DNA of 64,000 bases from Oscillospiraceae bacterium (GTDB lineage Bacteria; Bacillota; Clostridia; Oscillospirales; Ruminococcaceae), in assembly GCA_024404875.1 (NCBI GenBank), contig JAKSPK010000004.1, positions 41,811-105,810 on the forward strand. Reading direction: 5' to 3'. The notes under the pieces were generated by a model. It made no database searches, was not told the origin of the DNA, and saw only the letters and a list, made by a program, of their open reading frames with translations. Made by a program: the position numbers and the translations under genes. Positions 8,014-16,572 of the stretch are shown one piece after another (the stretch's first letter is position 1; each line of letters starts with the position of its first letter).

Positions 8014-8988
8014 GTGGATATATCCGATATCTTGAAATGCAGATGCTGCATGGATGTGTTTCCGGAGGATATTGCGCTTGCGCAGCCGATTTATCTTGCG
8101 CTGATGCTGAAATATCACCCTGACAGATGCAATGATCCGAGAGCGCCGGAGGTTTCTGCGTATATCAACAGCCTGTTCCGGAAGATGAAAAAAGCGCACA
8201 GCCTTCGGGAAAAAAGAATCCGCTGCGGAAGCCGTGCATTCGAGATCCGGTACCTCATGGAGCTGCCGCAGGAATACGGTATGGCATATATCGGTGAAAA
8301 CACAGTCTGGGTATTGATTGAGGATGATTATGCGGATTGTTTCATCCGTTCTGAGGCAAGAACAGATCTGTTTTTCAGGGAATCCCTTCCGCAGAAGGTC
8401 CTTGCACAGACTGAGGTATTTCTGCCGCTGGTCAAACGGATCATCAATACCAATGACGGACTGCTCATTGAGACCAGCAAGCGGACCGCAGAACTCCCTT
8501 TGTCACGGGTGCTGGATTTTTACGGTGGAAAGCCTGACAGTCGGCACGCTGCATGGATGATCTCGCGGCTTCTTGGCATATGCTGTTATGCGGAGATGCG
8601 AGGGATTGTATGGAATTGTCTCGCCGAGGAAAATCTCCTTGTGGATCCTTCGGAGCACACAGTCAGAATCGGCGGGGGATGGTGGTTCGCCGCAAGAGAA
8701 GGCAGCAGGATGACAGGTGCGCAGTCCGCCGTATACGATTGCCTTTCGTCGCTGACAAAAACAAACGGGACAGCTTGTCATATCACAGATCTTGAATGTG
8801 TCAAGGCGATCGCAAGGCGCATTTTCCCCGACGATGCGCCGAAAGCAGTACGCGACTATACTGAAAGCATTTGCAGCAGCTCGGCGTTTGAAGAAATGGC
8901 GAAATGGGAGCAGGTAATTCGCGATGGCTTTGGCGGAAGAAGATTTACGCAGATGAATGTCAGACTGCCTGATATTTCAGAGGTCTAG
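8014..8988 (+). CDS. J-domain protein fused to a degenerate protein-kinase-like domain
   Basis: 324 residues from a GTG with AAGGAGGGG upstream. Residues 1-65 look like a DnaJ J-domain with the HPD tripeptide at 35-37 (KYHPDRC), which would recruit an Hsp70. The rest resembles a protein-kinase fold that has lost catalysis. GIVWNCLAEENLLVDP (197-212) aligns by eye with the kinase catalytic loop but lacks its Asp, and the DFG position reads GGG before WWFA (220-226). I read it as a chaperone-recruiting pseudokinase scaffold. It is first in a rightward series with the VWA and PurA-like genes. The pseudokinase reading needs structure prediction to confirm. Confidence 0.65.
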   Translation: MDISDILKCRCCMDVFPEDIALAQPIYLALMLKYHPDRCNDPRAPEVSAYINSLFRKMKKAHSLREKRIRCGSRAFEIRYLMELPQEYGMAYIGENTVWVLIEDDYADCFIRSEARTDLFFRESLPQKVLAQTEVFLPLVKRIINTNDGLLIETSKRTAELPLSRVLDFYGGKPDSRHAAWMISRLLGICCYAEMRGIVWNCLAEENLLVDPSEHTVRIGGGWWFAAREGSRMTGAQSAVYDCLSSLTKTNGTACHITDLECVKAIARRIFPDDAPKAVRDYTESICSSSAFEEMAKWEQVIRDGFGGRRFTQMNVRLPDISEV

Positions 8989-9070
8989 CGAGCAAACTCT
9001 GAAATGCATACAGGCTGAAATATTAGTAGAAATACCGCACTGAGCTGGCGGGACAAATGATCCGCTACGC

Positions 9071-9087
9071 CGTAAGGCGGGCTTACG
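9071..9087 (+). other. Small inverted repeat between the J-domain and VWA genes
   Basis: CGTAAG-GCGGG-CTTACG in the 133-bp gap, followed by a loose T-rich stretch (TGTTGTTTTC). It could attenuate transcription into the downstream two genes, but the stem is only 6 bp. Confidence 0.3.
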
Positions 9088-9121
9088 CGGTGTTGTTTTC
9101 GCATTATGAGGAGGTATGATT

Positions 9122-10030
9122 ATGGGATTCGGAGCATGGAGCGCAGCAGATTGGAAGCGGTATGCATCCGCGAAGATCAGCGGCAAACAAGTCAATGACA
9201 TTTACAGCGCAACGCAGCTTGACAAAAAATACGATCCGAGGCTGATCGGCGTCAGAGAAAGCTGTGATTCCGCAGATCACCCTGTCACAACACCGATTAT
9301 TATCGGTCTGGATGTGACAGGCTCTATGAGCGATCTTCTGGATGTCACGGCCAAGCGTCTTGGTGAAATGGTTAAGGACATCATTGAACGACAGCCCGTA
9401 GAGGGGCCGCAGATCATGTTCTGTGCAGTCGGTGATTCCAGATGTGACCGTTCGCCTTTGCAGGTCACGCAGTTTGAATCTGATATCCGTATCGCAAGCC
9501 AGCTGACGGAATTGTGGTTTGAGCGCGGCGGCGGCGGAAACAACTTCGAGAGCTATCCGCTTGTGTGGTATCTTGCGGCGAACAAAACGAGAACCGACGC
9601 GTGGGAAAAGCGCCGGCAGAAAGGCATCATTTTTACGCTCGGAGATGACGGCTATCCAGAAGAGCTGCTTGCAAGGGAGATCGAAAGAGTCTTCGGCGAC
9701 CGTGTCAGCGAAGATATCAATACAGAGGCACTGCTGGCACAGGTCAGCCGCCGCTACGAAGTGTTTCACCTTATGGTAATGGACAGACGGAGCGAAAACA
9801 CGGTAAAGCTTCCGAAATGGCGTGAGCTCATGGGCGAAAGGGCGATCTCTGTGACGGATGTCAACGCGATTCCTGAGATTATCGTATCGCTCCTTGAGTG
9901 CGTAGCCGGACGGAGCAAAGAGGATATCATCAATTCGTGGGATGGAAACACACAGCTTGCTGTAAGGAACGCGCTCGGCGGCCTTCCGGCACAGAAAAGA
10001 GGCATATTGAGAGGATTGATCCGATTCTGA
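9122..10030 (+). CDS. VWA (von Willebrand A-like) domain protein
   Basis: 302 residues, cytoplasmic (no signal peptide or membrane span). The metal-ion-dependent adhesion site is visible as DVTGSMS (64-70), with further acidic residues at GDSRCD (104-109) and GDDGYP (174-179). A glycine loop (RGGGGNN, 135-141) and an N-terminal GFGAWSAADW motif are distinctive. VWA proteins generally hold partner proteins in a metal-dependent way. The start is the second ATG, eight bases after GAGGAGG. It ends eight bases before the PurA-like start, so the two are clearly co-translated. Role with its neighbours unknown. Confidence 0.85.
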   Translation: MGFGAWSAADWKRYASAKISGKQVNDIYSATQLDKKYDPRLIGVRESCDSADHPVTTPIIIGLDVTGSMSDLLDVTAKRLGEMVKDIIERQPVEGPQIMFCAVGDSRCDRSPLQVTQFESDIRIASQLTELWFERGGGGNNFESYPLVWYLAANKTRTDAWEKRRQKGIIFTLGDDGYPEELLAREIERVFGDRVSEDINTEALLAQVSRRYEVFHLMVMDRRSENTVKLPKWRELMGERAISVTDVNAIPEIIVSLLECVAGRSKEDIINSWDGNTQLAVRNALGGLPAQKRGILRGLIRF

Positions 10031-10038
10031 GGTGTGAT

Positions 10039-11229
10039 ATGAAAAAAGCATATTCGGTCATAGGCGCCAATTTCGGCGATGAGGGAAAAGGACTGATGAC
10101 AGACTATTTCTGCCGTACAGGCGGCAGCGTTATCAATATCAGAAGCAACGGCGGTGCACAGGCAGGTCATACTGTCTGCACTGCTGACGGAAAACGGCAT
10201 ATCTTCTCCCACATCGGATCCGGCAGTTTTGCAGGTGCAGATACCTATCTCTCCGGGTATTTCATTCTGAATCCAATGCTTTTTTCAAAGGAAATGCACA
10301 TACTCGGAAAGGATATCGGAAAAATCTTCATCGACAGGCGATGCCGCGTCACGCTGCCCTGTGATATGCTGCTGAATCAGTTTGCAGAGACAATGCGCGG
10401 AAGCAGTCGGCACGGCAGCTGCGGTGTGGGCATATTCGAGACGGTCGTCCGCAGCAGGGATAAACGATATCGTCTGGATTACGGCGATGTTCTGAAAGCA
10501 GGCAGAGCTGCTGTCAGGCGTGCGATTCAAAGGATCCATGCCGAATACTGCCCGCGGCGTGCGGAAGAACTTGGGATCACTGGTGCAGCAAAAGCAGAAT
10601 TAACGGATATGCTTGCAAATGCGATCCTGACAGAGAATTATATCGACGACCTGTACGACATGGCGGCCATGTGTTTCGTCACAGATGAGCAAATCATTGA
10701 GGAATACGATACAGCGGTCTTTGAAGGCGCGCAGGGGCTGATGCTTGATCAGAACAGAACGGACTACTTCCCGAACCTGACTCCCTCCAATACGGGTATG
10801 CAGAATATTCGTGCAATCCTTGACCGGCTTGAAAAGCGCGAGACTGAAATCTGCTATGTGACACGGTCGTTCTTTACACGGCACGGCGCGGGGCGGTTTG
10901 ATACGGAATCAAAAGCTATGGCGGATGCATACGGCCTGACTGACAAGACCAACGCACCTAATGCATTTCAGGGCGTATTCCGATACGGTTGGTTCGATCT
11001 TCCTGCATTTCAAGAATCCCTTGCGCAGGATCAACAACACATCGCAGCGGGTGAGCGCATTTCGGTCGCCGTCACGCATCTTGATATGACGGGCGGTATG
11101 CTGCTCTGTCCGTCAGGAACGCTGAGCCCGGAAGAGCTTGCTGCGCGGATTTCGGCAGCTGCGCTGTATAAGATCAGCGGCGAGACGGCAGCGGATGTCA
11201 TCTGCCAGCCCGCGAACACTGCATTATGA
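10039..11229 (+). CDS. Divergent adenylosuccinate synthetase-like ligase
   Basis: 396 residues, shorter than the usual 420-430. It keeps the GTP P-loop with the catalytic Asp (GDEGKG, 13-18), the NGG-x-x-AGHT segment with the catalytic His, EGAQG and the R-x-G-A-G-x-F-x-T-E stretch, so GTP-driven phosphorylation and ligation chemistry is likely. The IMP-binding loop normally reading TTGRGIGPAY is replaced by SRHGSCGVGIF, so the acceptor may not be IMP. RBS GAGGTG. Its genetic company (regulator, J-domain pseudokinase, VWA) is not purine biosynthesis, which argues for a specialised nucleotide or amino-acid ligase rather than housekeeping PurA. Confidence 0.8.
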   Translation: MKKAYSVIGANFGDEGKGLMTDYFCRTGGSVINIRSNGGAQAGHTVCTADGKRHIFSHIGSGSFAGADTYLSGYFILNPMLFSKEMHILGKDIGKIFIDRRCRVTLPCDMLLNQFAETMRGSSRHGSCGVGIFETVVRSRDKRYRLDYGDVLKAGRAAVRRAIQRIHAEYCPRRAEELGITGAAKAELTDMLANAILTENYIDDLYDMAAMCFVTDEQIIEEYDTAVFEGAQGLMLDQNRTDYFPNLTPSNTGMQNIRAILDRLEKRETEICYVTRSFFTRHGAGRFDTESKAMADAYGLTDKTNAPNAFQGVFRYGWFDLPAFQESLAQDQQHIAAGERISVAVTHLDMTGGMLLCPSGTLSPEELAARISAAALYKISGETAADVICQPANTAL

Positions 11230-11232
11230 TGA

Positions 11233-11265
11233 AAAGGGAGCTGCCTGATTGAAGCAGCTCCCTTT
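11233..11265. terminator. Bidirectional terminator
   Basis: A 12-bp perfect stem (AAAGGGAGCTGC/GCAGCTCCCTTT) lies between the convergent PurA-like and glycanase genes, with T residues on both exits. Confidence 0.8.
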
Positions 11266-11294
11266 GATATATTCTGGTTGTCCGTGCCCTAGTG

Positions 11295-12689
11295 TTACGA
11301 TTCCGGTTGAAGCACCAGTTGTTTCAGCAAGGTGAGGTCAGCAGCATTGATTCTGCCGTTTTCATCGAGATCGGCAGCCTTCGCATCGCTGAATACCGCA
11401 TCCGGTTCTGCCTGCAGCCATTTTGTCAGCAGCACCGCATCGGAAATATTGCACACGCCATCCGTATTGAGGTCTCCTCTGACTGTATTTGCGCCAGGAG
11501 TCCGCGGCTGATATTCCTTGCCTCCGATCGCGAATAACTGCTTTTGCAGTGCCTGATCCTCCATTTTGAATGTCTTGCGGTTATAATGTCCGCCAGGCGT
11601 TGACCACATGACCGGACAATGCCCGCGCTGATACGCTTCCTCACAGACCGAGGACAGGAATCTCCGCACGGAATCCGGCTCCTTGTTTTTGGTCGGGCAG
11701 CCGTACTCTCCGATGATGACCGGAATGCCCTTATCCGTGAAACGCGATTTCAGCATATCCATCTCACTGCGGAGGGATGCATAATCCTGCTCACTGCCCC
11801 ATGTCGAAACCGCCTTGCCCCAGTCTGCATCTTCTTCCAGAATTGCAAATCCGGCGGGTGAGTAGTAGTGGACTGAAACCGCCATGCGGTTTGCCGGATC
11901 ATTCGGCATCTGAAATAGTGCATCGCAGGTGCGGTCGATGCCCGTGTTATAGCCTGAAATCAGGAGATGCCGCTTGGCATTGTTGCCGCCTGAGCTGCGC
12001 ACCGTATCCACAAATGCCTGATTGATTTCATTGCAGAGTGCATAGGATTCCGTTTTGCCGTTTGTACCGCCCCACGGGTTCCAGATGGATTCCCAGCCGA
12101 GCTCCTCATTCTGCGATTCAAACATCAGATAATCGTCATAGTCCCGGAAGCTGTCCGCGATCTGCTCCCACATATGTGTATAGCGTTTCATGCTTTCCTG
12201 CTTGTCGTCCGGGAATTTGTTTACCCAGCCGCCGTCCCAGTGAATATTGATAATCGCATACATACCGCATTCCAGTGTCCAGTCAACGATCTGATGAACG
12301 CGCGCATCATATGCACTGTCGATCGTGTAGCTGCCGTCGTGCTGCATCCGGTTCGACCATGCGACGGGGATGCGCAGAACGCCGAAGCCTTCCTTGGCAA
12401 TGCCTTCGATCATCTCTTTGGTAATGACCGGGCTGCCCCATGCGGTTTCGTAATTCTCAGGTTTGCCCTCGCTCCATTGCGCGATCCAGTCATCTTCGTA
12501 CCAGTTCGGACAGCATTCCAGCGTATTGCCCAGATTGATGCCGATTCCCATATCGCGCACCAGTTCCATTGTGGTGATTTCGCGCATACCGGAATTCGGT
12601 ACTTCCGCGGATACCATTCCTGTTGTGTAGGTGCAGGATGCCGTCAGTACCGCTGCAAGCATTCCCGCGGTGATATTCCTGATTTTCAT
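11295..12689 (-). CDS. Secreted GH5 endoglucanase-type glycanase with type I dockerin
   Basis: 464 residues. A signal peptide (1-28, cut after VSA) precedes a GH5 TIM-barrel (about 38-392): NIHWDGGW at 148, acid/base Glu in QNEE (near 195), HYYSP at 274 and nucleophile Glu in IIGEYG (near 328). A dockerin follows (405-464), with two calcium-loop repeats starting DLNTDGVCNISD and DLDENGRINAAD. Dockerins plug enzymes into a scaffoldin cohesin, so this is a cellulosome or cell-surface enzyme acting on beta-glucan or cellulose. The start is the ATG after GAAAGGAG, not the upstream ATG. The exact substrate cannot be read from sequence. The adjacent regulator gene may control it. Confidence 0.93.
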   Translation of the reverse strand: MKIRNITAGMLAAVLTASCTYTTGMVSAEVPNSGMREITTMELVRDMGIGINLGNTLECCPNWYEDDWIAQWSEGKPENYETAWGSPVITKEMIEGIAKEGFGVLRIPVAWSNRMQHDGSYTIDSAYDARVHQIVDWTLECGMYAIINIHWDGGWVNKFPDDKQESMKRYTHMWEQIADSFRDYDDYLMFESQNEELGWESIWNPWGGTNGKTESYALCNEINQAFVDTVRSSGGNNAKRHLLISGYNTGIDRTCDALFQMPNDPANRMAVSVHYYSPAGFAILEEDADWGKAVSTWGSEQDYASLRSEMDMLKSRFTDKGIPVIIGEYGCPTKNKEPDSVRRFLSSVCEEAYQRGHCPVMWSTPGGHYNRKTFKMEDQALQKQLFAIGGKEYQPRTPGANTVRGDLNTDGVCNISDAVLLTKWLQAEPDAVFSDAKAADLDENGRINAADLTLLKQLVLQPES

Positions 12690-12734
12690 TGAATTTGCTC
12701 CTTTCATGATTGAAAAGGTGTGCTTTCTGTATTC

Positions 12735-12763
12735 ATTATACAGTGGCATTTCGCGAAAATCAA
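12735..12763 (-). promoter_or_regulatory. Promoter of the dockerin glycanase
   Basis: On the minus strand TTGATT (12758-12763), 17-bp spacer, TATAAT (12735-12740), about 45 bp before the start codon. The spacer contains CGCGAAAT, also seen in the ddh and response-regulator promoters. Confidence 0.7.
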
Positions 12764-12798
12764 CATATCAGACGGAAAAAAGGTGTACTGAATGGGAA

Positions 12799-14958
12799 TT
12801 ATTTCTCGAAAATTTTTCGGCAGCGCTGCGGAGTTATGCCGGTGTATTTGCTGAACTGATGCAGAAAGAATTTGGAATCGCTGTAACCGCAGAGTTCCGC
12901 AATTTCCGTTGCCGTCATGGTCGTCGTCAGCAGCAGGAACTTGCATTTGCAGATACGGGCGTGAATACGGTCCTTCTGAAAGCTGATGCCGAAGCATTTT
13001 TTATAGCTGTGCCGGAAGGTGTCCGCGTCCAGCGATGTCGCTTGTGCGGGATCGACCGGCTGAAATGTATCCAGCGGCGCACACCAGACCGCATTGCGCA
13101 GCGCGGAAAGCTGCTTGTAGCGGTAGTTGTCCCGACGGCTGCGGATTTCCTCTGTCTGCACGCGGTTTTGTTCGCAGCAGTCAGCATAGACCGAATCATA
13201 GCTGCGGCCGTCGCAGCGGGCGTAGGCGCAGACAAACGAATCCACGCCGTATTCTGCGATATAATCGCTGCTTTGCAGCAGCGCTGCACGAATCGCCCCG
13301 CAGATCTGTTCTGCATCCCCTCCGGAAAACAGAAATACAAATGCGCCGCTGTCCGTTCGCCCTATGATCGCCGCATCCTTGCAAAGCGCACGCAGATCAT
13401 CTGCTGTCCTGCGGATCATGCCTATGCGCTTCTCCTGCCGAAGAGGCTCTGCCGTTCCCTCAAACAGCCCGGTCTGCATTACGGCCATAAAGCAGTCCCG
13501 TTCGCCGGTCGCAGTAAAGCTTCCGTAGAGCTGCCGGATGCTTTTTTCACTGTTGAGCCCCGTCAGGCTGTCGGTGTGATCGGACATATTCTGACAGTGC
13601 AGGAGATAGTGCAGGTCACTTTTCATCCGGAGATTTTCCAGAGCAAGGGAGGCGGTTTTCAGCCAGTAGCGCAGAAAATTGTCATAGCAGAGCGGTGCAT
13701 TGTATTGCAGAACGGCATAGCCCATGTAATGCCGCTTCAGAAACAGCGGGAGACAGTAAAATGCAGCAGGCGCATCGGGCAGCCAGGACAGATCATTTGT
13801 ATCGGCTGTGAACGGTGTATTATCCAGCCACGGCGTGACGCATTTGCATGAAACGGTTTGTTCCTGTGAAGCAGTCAAATCGTACCAGTTTGTGCGGAGG
13901 CAGAGCCAGAGCGCTGCAGCATCCGTCAGCATCCACTGATCGCGGCCGAGAATACTGCAAAATTCCTCAAGGTTCCGACTGTCCGCGAGCGCTAGCTCCA
14001 TGCCGTTGAAAATCGTGAGGAATTCTCTGTCATGCCGTTTCTGTGCAGCGAGCAGCTCGCTGTCATATTCCGGCAGCTCACAGGTACAGGGGCAGCTTCT
14101 TCCGTGAATGATCTCACCGCGGGGCGGTTCAAATGCCGGCGGTTCTGTTCCGGCGATCATGCAGAGCACAGCCTCCGCTGCACTGCGTCCGAGTGCTCGT
14201 CTGGCGCGGCGGAAGCAGGTAAGCAGCGGACGATACAGAATTCGTTCGTCGGAATAATCATAGCTTACGACGGTGATCTGTTCCGGAACACGGATTCCGG
14301 CGGCTGCAAAAGTTCGCAGCATACCGTATGCCATATAGCAGCTCGCACAGATCACGGCCTGCGGCATCGGCAGCTCACCGCGGATGTACTGTTCTGCAAG
14401 CGCAATGCCGGAACCGAACCAGAAATCGCCGTAATGGATTCGCTGCTGTTCTGCGGGAATTCCGTATGTGCTGAGCGCCCGGAGATATCCTTCCCGGCGG
14501 CGCTTCGACGGCTCGGAATCGGGATAACCAGTCAGCAGGTCGATGCTGCGGAAGCCGTGAACCGAGATCAGATGGGCGGTCAGAGCTTCCATATCCGCAG
14601 TGTCATCCGTGTTCAGATAACAGCAGTGTTCTGCAGGGAAGTTTTCCAGCTTTGCACCGGTTGCAATGACCGGCAGATTTATGTTGTTTACGGTTTGTGC
14701 AAGCTGCTGCAGCTGTTTTTCATCAGAGAAGGATTCGGTGAGGAGCAGCAAGGCATCCAGTGCGTCTGCGCGAACCAGATCATAAATCTGCTGCTCGCCG
14801 GTCGCCTCTGTGCTTTCGGTGACATTCAGCAGATTCGAGATAATCACGGCAGTACAGCCGCGTGCCTGCAGCACTTCAACTGCGCCTTTGATAATTTCGC
14901 TCTCCGCATAGCCGCTGGCATAGGCTGTCACGATTCCGATCATCGGTCGGTGCTTCAC
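12799..14958 (-). CDS. Large AraC-type regulator with LacI-like sensor and degenerate GGDEF-like region
   Basis: 719 residues from a GTG with AAAGGGGGG upstream. Residues 1-280 form a periplasmic-binding-protein/LacI-type ligand domain, as in XylR-like sensors (start IGIVTAYASGYAESEII). The middle (about 310-470) looks GAF-like, and about 470-600 resembles a GGDEF fold without the GGDEF signature (DSLTGLNSEKSIRQLY start kept). The C-terminus (about 610-719) is an AraC double helix-turn-helix (MTATEIAELCGYSDSKFF). It probably senses a sugar or glycan breakdown product. It lies immediately upstream of the dockerin glycanase on the same strand, which is the natural target. No membrane segment, so the ligand must be intracellular. 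Confidence 0.85.
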   Translation of the reverse strand: MKHRPMIGIVTAYASGYAESEIIKGAVEVLQARGCTAVIISNLLNVTESTEATGEQQIYDLVRADALDALLLLTESFSDEKQLQQLAQTVNNINLPVIATGAKLENFPAEHCCYLNTDDTADMEALTAHLISVHGFRSIDLLTGYPDSEPSKRRREGYLRALSTYGIPAEQQRIHYGDFWFGSGIALAEQYIRGELPMPQAVICASCYMAYGMLRTFAAAGIRVPEQITVVSYDYSDERILYRPLLTCFRRARRALGRSAAEAVLCMIAGTEPPAFEPPRGEIIHGRSCPCTCELPEYDSELLAAQKRHDREFLTIFNGMELALADSRNLEEFCSILGRDQWMLTDAAALWLCLRTNWYDLTASQEQTVSCKCVTPWLDNTPFTADTNDLSWLPDAPAAFYCLPLFLKRHYMGYAVLQYNAPLCYDNFLRYWLKTASLALENLRMKSDLHYLLHCQNMSDHTDSLTGLNSEKSIRQLYGSFTATGERDCFMAVMQTGLFEGTAEPLRQEKRIGMIRRTADDLRALCKDAAIIGRTDSGAFVFLFSGGDAEQICGAIRAALLQSSDYIAEYGVDSFVCAYARCDGRSYDSVYADCCEQNRVQTEEIRSRRDNYRYKQLSALRNAVWCAPLDTFQPVDPAQATSLDADTFRHSYKKCFGISFQKDRIHARICKCKFLLLTTTMTATEIAELCGYSDSKFFLHQFSKYTGITPQRCRKIFEK

Positions 14959-14981
14959 AGCGGATCCCCCCTTTCAGTATT

Positions 14982-15010
14982 ATTTTATCATATTCCCGCG
15001 AAAAGAGCAA
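14982..15010 (-). promoter_or_regulatory. Promoter of the AraC-type regulator
   Basis: On the minus strand TTGCTC (15005-15010), 17 bp, TAAAAT (14982-14987). It is a member of the recurrent CCATTGC-CTTTT promoter family. Confidence 0.6.
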
Positions 15011-15073
15011 TGGATATCGAAAAAATGAAATGAACCGTACCGCAGTCTGATACTCCGGCAAAACACATAGCTG

Positions 15074-15109
15074 CAAACAAACAGCAGCGTCCCAAGCGGA
15101 GCGCTGCTG
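15074..15109 (-). terminator. Terminator after the amidase remnant
   Basis: Read leftwards: CAGCAGCG, 12-base loop, CGCTGCTG, then TTTGTTTG, 17 bp after the remnant's stop codon. Confidence 0.6.
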
Positions 15110-15125
15110 CGATTTTGAACTCAGA

Positions 15126-15311
15126 TTAAATTGATTCCCCGTGTCCGGCATCCAGTACAATCACAGGGATCGGCGAGGCGGATGCGGTTACGGCATCGGG
15201 CGCATTCTGTTCGTTTCGCAGCATCGCCAGACGCATTCCCGCAGCGCTGACGGCAAGGATCCCGAAGAACAGCGCACAGTGTGTGATGATCTTTTTGAGT
15301 TCCGGTTTCAT
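15126..15311 (-). pseudogene. Truncated N-acetylmuramoyl-L-alanine amidase (CwlD-like) remnant
   Basis: A 61-residue frame with a good ribosome site (GAGGTG), a membrane anchor (about 9-26) and a linker, then IPVIVLDAGHGE, which is how an Amidase_3 catalytic domain begins (first zinc-ligand His in DAGHGG). The frame then stops with SI and a terminator follows, so about 180 residues of the catalytic domain are missing. A deletion inside an amidase gene explains this best. A tiny membrane protein that happens to end in DAGHGE is the alternative. An intact, different amidase lies at 25.3-26.1 kb. Confidence 0.6.
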
Positions 15312-15439
15312 ACATATCACCTCTGAATTCAATCTGATACAGAATTATGCAGCGAATTCAGAGAATATGCCTTCCCATGGCGTTCGGTTATCATCAGACA
15401 TCCAATGGATAGAAAAAACAGCTTTTTTTCTGCCATCAA

Positions 15440-16378
15440 CTATTCAGCAAAATTACCATGCTGATTTATTTTTGCTGATAATTTTGCTGCTAAAACGGCG
15501 TTCTCGATAATCATATTCTTTTGAGCATCCATGCTGTCAGCACCCATTTTGTCTTTCAGGTACTTCATTAAGTATCCGGTTATTGCTTTTCCTCTGACAT
15601 TGTCCCGCTTACTGCACTCGATTGCTTCATCTATCACCGTATTCATCTGCTTGGCATCAACCGCATACTCAGCAGATATCGGATTCATGAGAAGCATTCC
15701 GGATGTGATATTCAGGGCGTTTTTGATACTGTATGCCTGAGCGACTTCTTCGATCGAATCCATCTGACACGGGAGTCTGATACCGCTTTCGATTGCCATG
15801 TAAGCCGGCAGTTCATTTGTCTTATATCCAATAACAGGAATGGATTTTGTTTCCAGATATTCCATCGTAAGATTCAGATCTAAAATAGATTTTGCACCCG
15901 AACACACGACAATAACATTTCTGAGCGTGATTTCTTCCAGATCAGATGAAATATCCATTGTTACTTCTGCACCGCGATGAACACCGCCCAGTCCGCCGCC
16001 GGAAACAACCGGAATGCCAACCAGATCTGCTACAACCATTGTTGCAGCAAGTGTCATAACGCCATATTCTCCCTTTGCGAGAATCAATGGGATTTCTCTT
16101 CTGGAAGCTTTCAGCATTGTGCCTCTTCTTTTTCCATAATCTTCTATTTCGCTGTCTGACATTCCAACCTTAATCTTCCCATGCATAATAGATATATAGG
16201 CAGGAATGGCACCATTCTCTCTGATCTGTTCCATAACCTTTTTCGCTGTTTCAACATTTTCGGGATATGGAATACCTGCAAATGTGCCTCCTGTTTCAAT
16301 AGCAACAATCGGAACCTTATTTTGAAATGCAGTAAATACTTCCTCAGAATATTCAATATTCAGATTTGGATTCATCAT
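15440..16378 (-). CDS. psuG: Pseudouridine-5'-phosphate glycosidase
   Basis: 312 residues, the family's normal length. PsuG reversibly splits pseudouridine 5'-phosphate into uracil and ribose 5-phosphate during modified-nucleoside salvage. Family segments include VAIETGGTFAGIPYPEN near the start and SGGGLGGVHRGAEVTMDISSD in the middle. The start is one of two tandem ATGs after CTGGAGG. No pseudouridine kinase or transporter is adjacent. Its codons and flanks are clearly more AT-rich than the neighbours, so acquisition by transfer is likely. A weak A/T hairpin (15411-15431) may end the transcript. Confidence 0.93.
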   Translation of the reverse strand: MMNPNLNIEYSEEVFTAFQNKVPIVAIETGGTFAGIPYPENVETAKKVMEQIRENGAIPAYISIMHGKIKVGMSDSEIEDYGKRRGTMLKASRREIPLILAKGEYGVMTLAATMVVADLVGIPVVSGGGLGGVHRGAEVTMDISSDLEEITLRNVIVVCSGAKSILDLNLTMEYLETKSIPVIGYKTNELPAYMAIESGIRLPCQMDSIEEVAQAYSIKNALNITSGMLLMNPISAEYAVDAKQMNTVIDEAIECSKRDNVRGKAITGYLMKYLKDKMGADSMDAQKNMIIENAVLAAKLSAKINQHGNFAE

Positions 16379-16572
16379 TATTTCCTCCAGACATATTTTT
16401 GACATTACTGTCAATCACACCTATATTCAAAACAACTTATTGATAATTTGCAGTTCACGAAAATACCGATAAAGCGAGTTCGTCAAGTGCAGCTTTGCTC
16501 CATAAATTTACCAAATAATACTTAATGCGTCAGCTTGACACATCCATATTTGTATCCCATTTTTCACCTGAA

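Noticed and set aside
12631-13851. 406-residue rightward open frame over the AraC regulator
   Set aside because: Low-complexity Arg/Cys-rich translation opposite a gene with clear LacI-like and AraC domains.
16379-16566. Known riboswitch in the psuG leader
   Set aside because: I could not match conserved cores of common riboswitches. Only two start-stop mini frames are visible.
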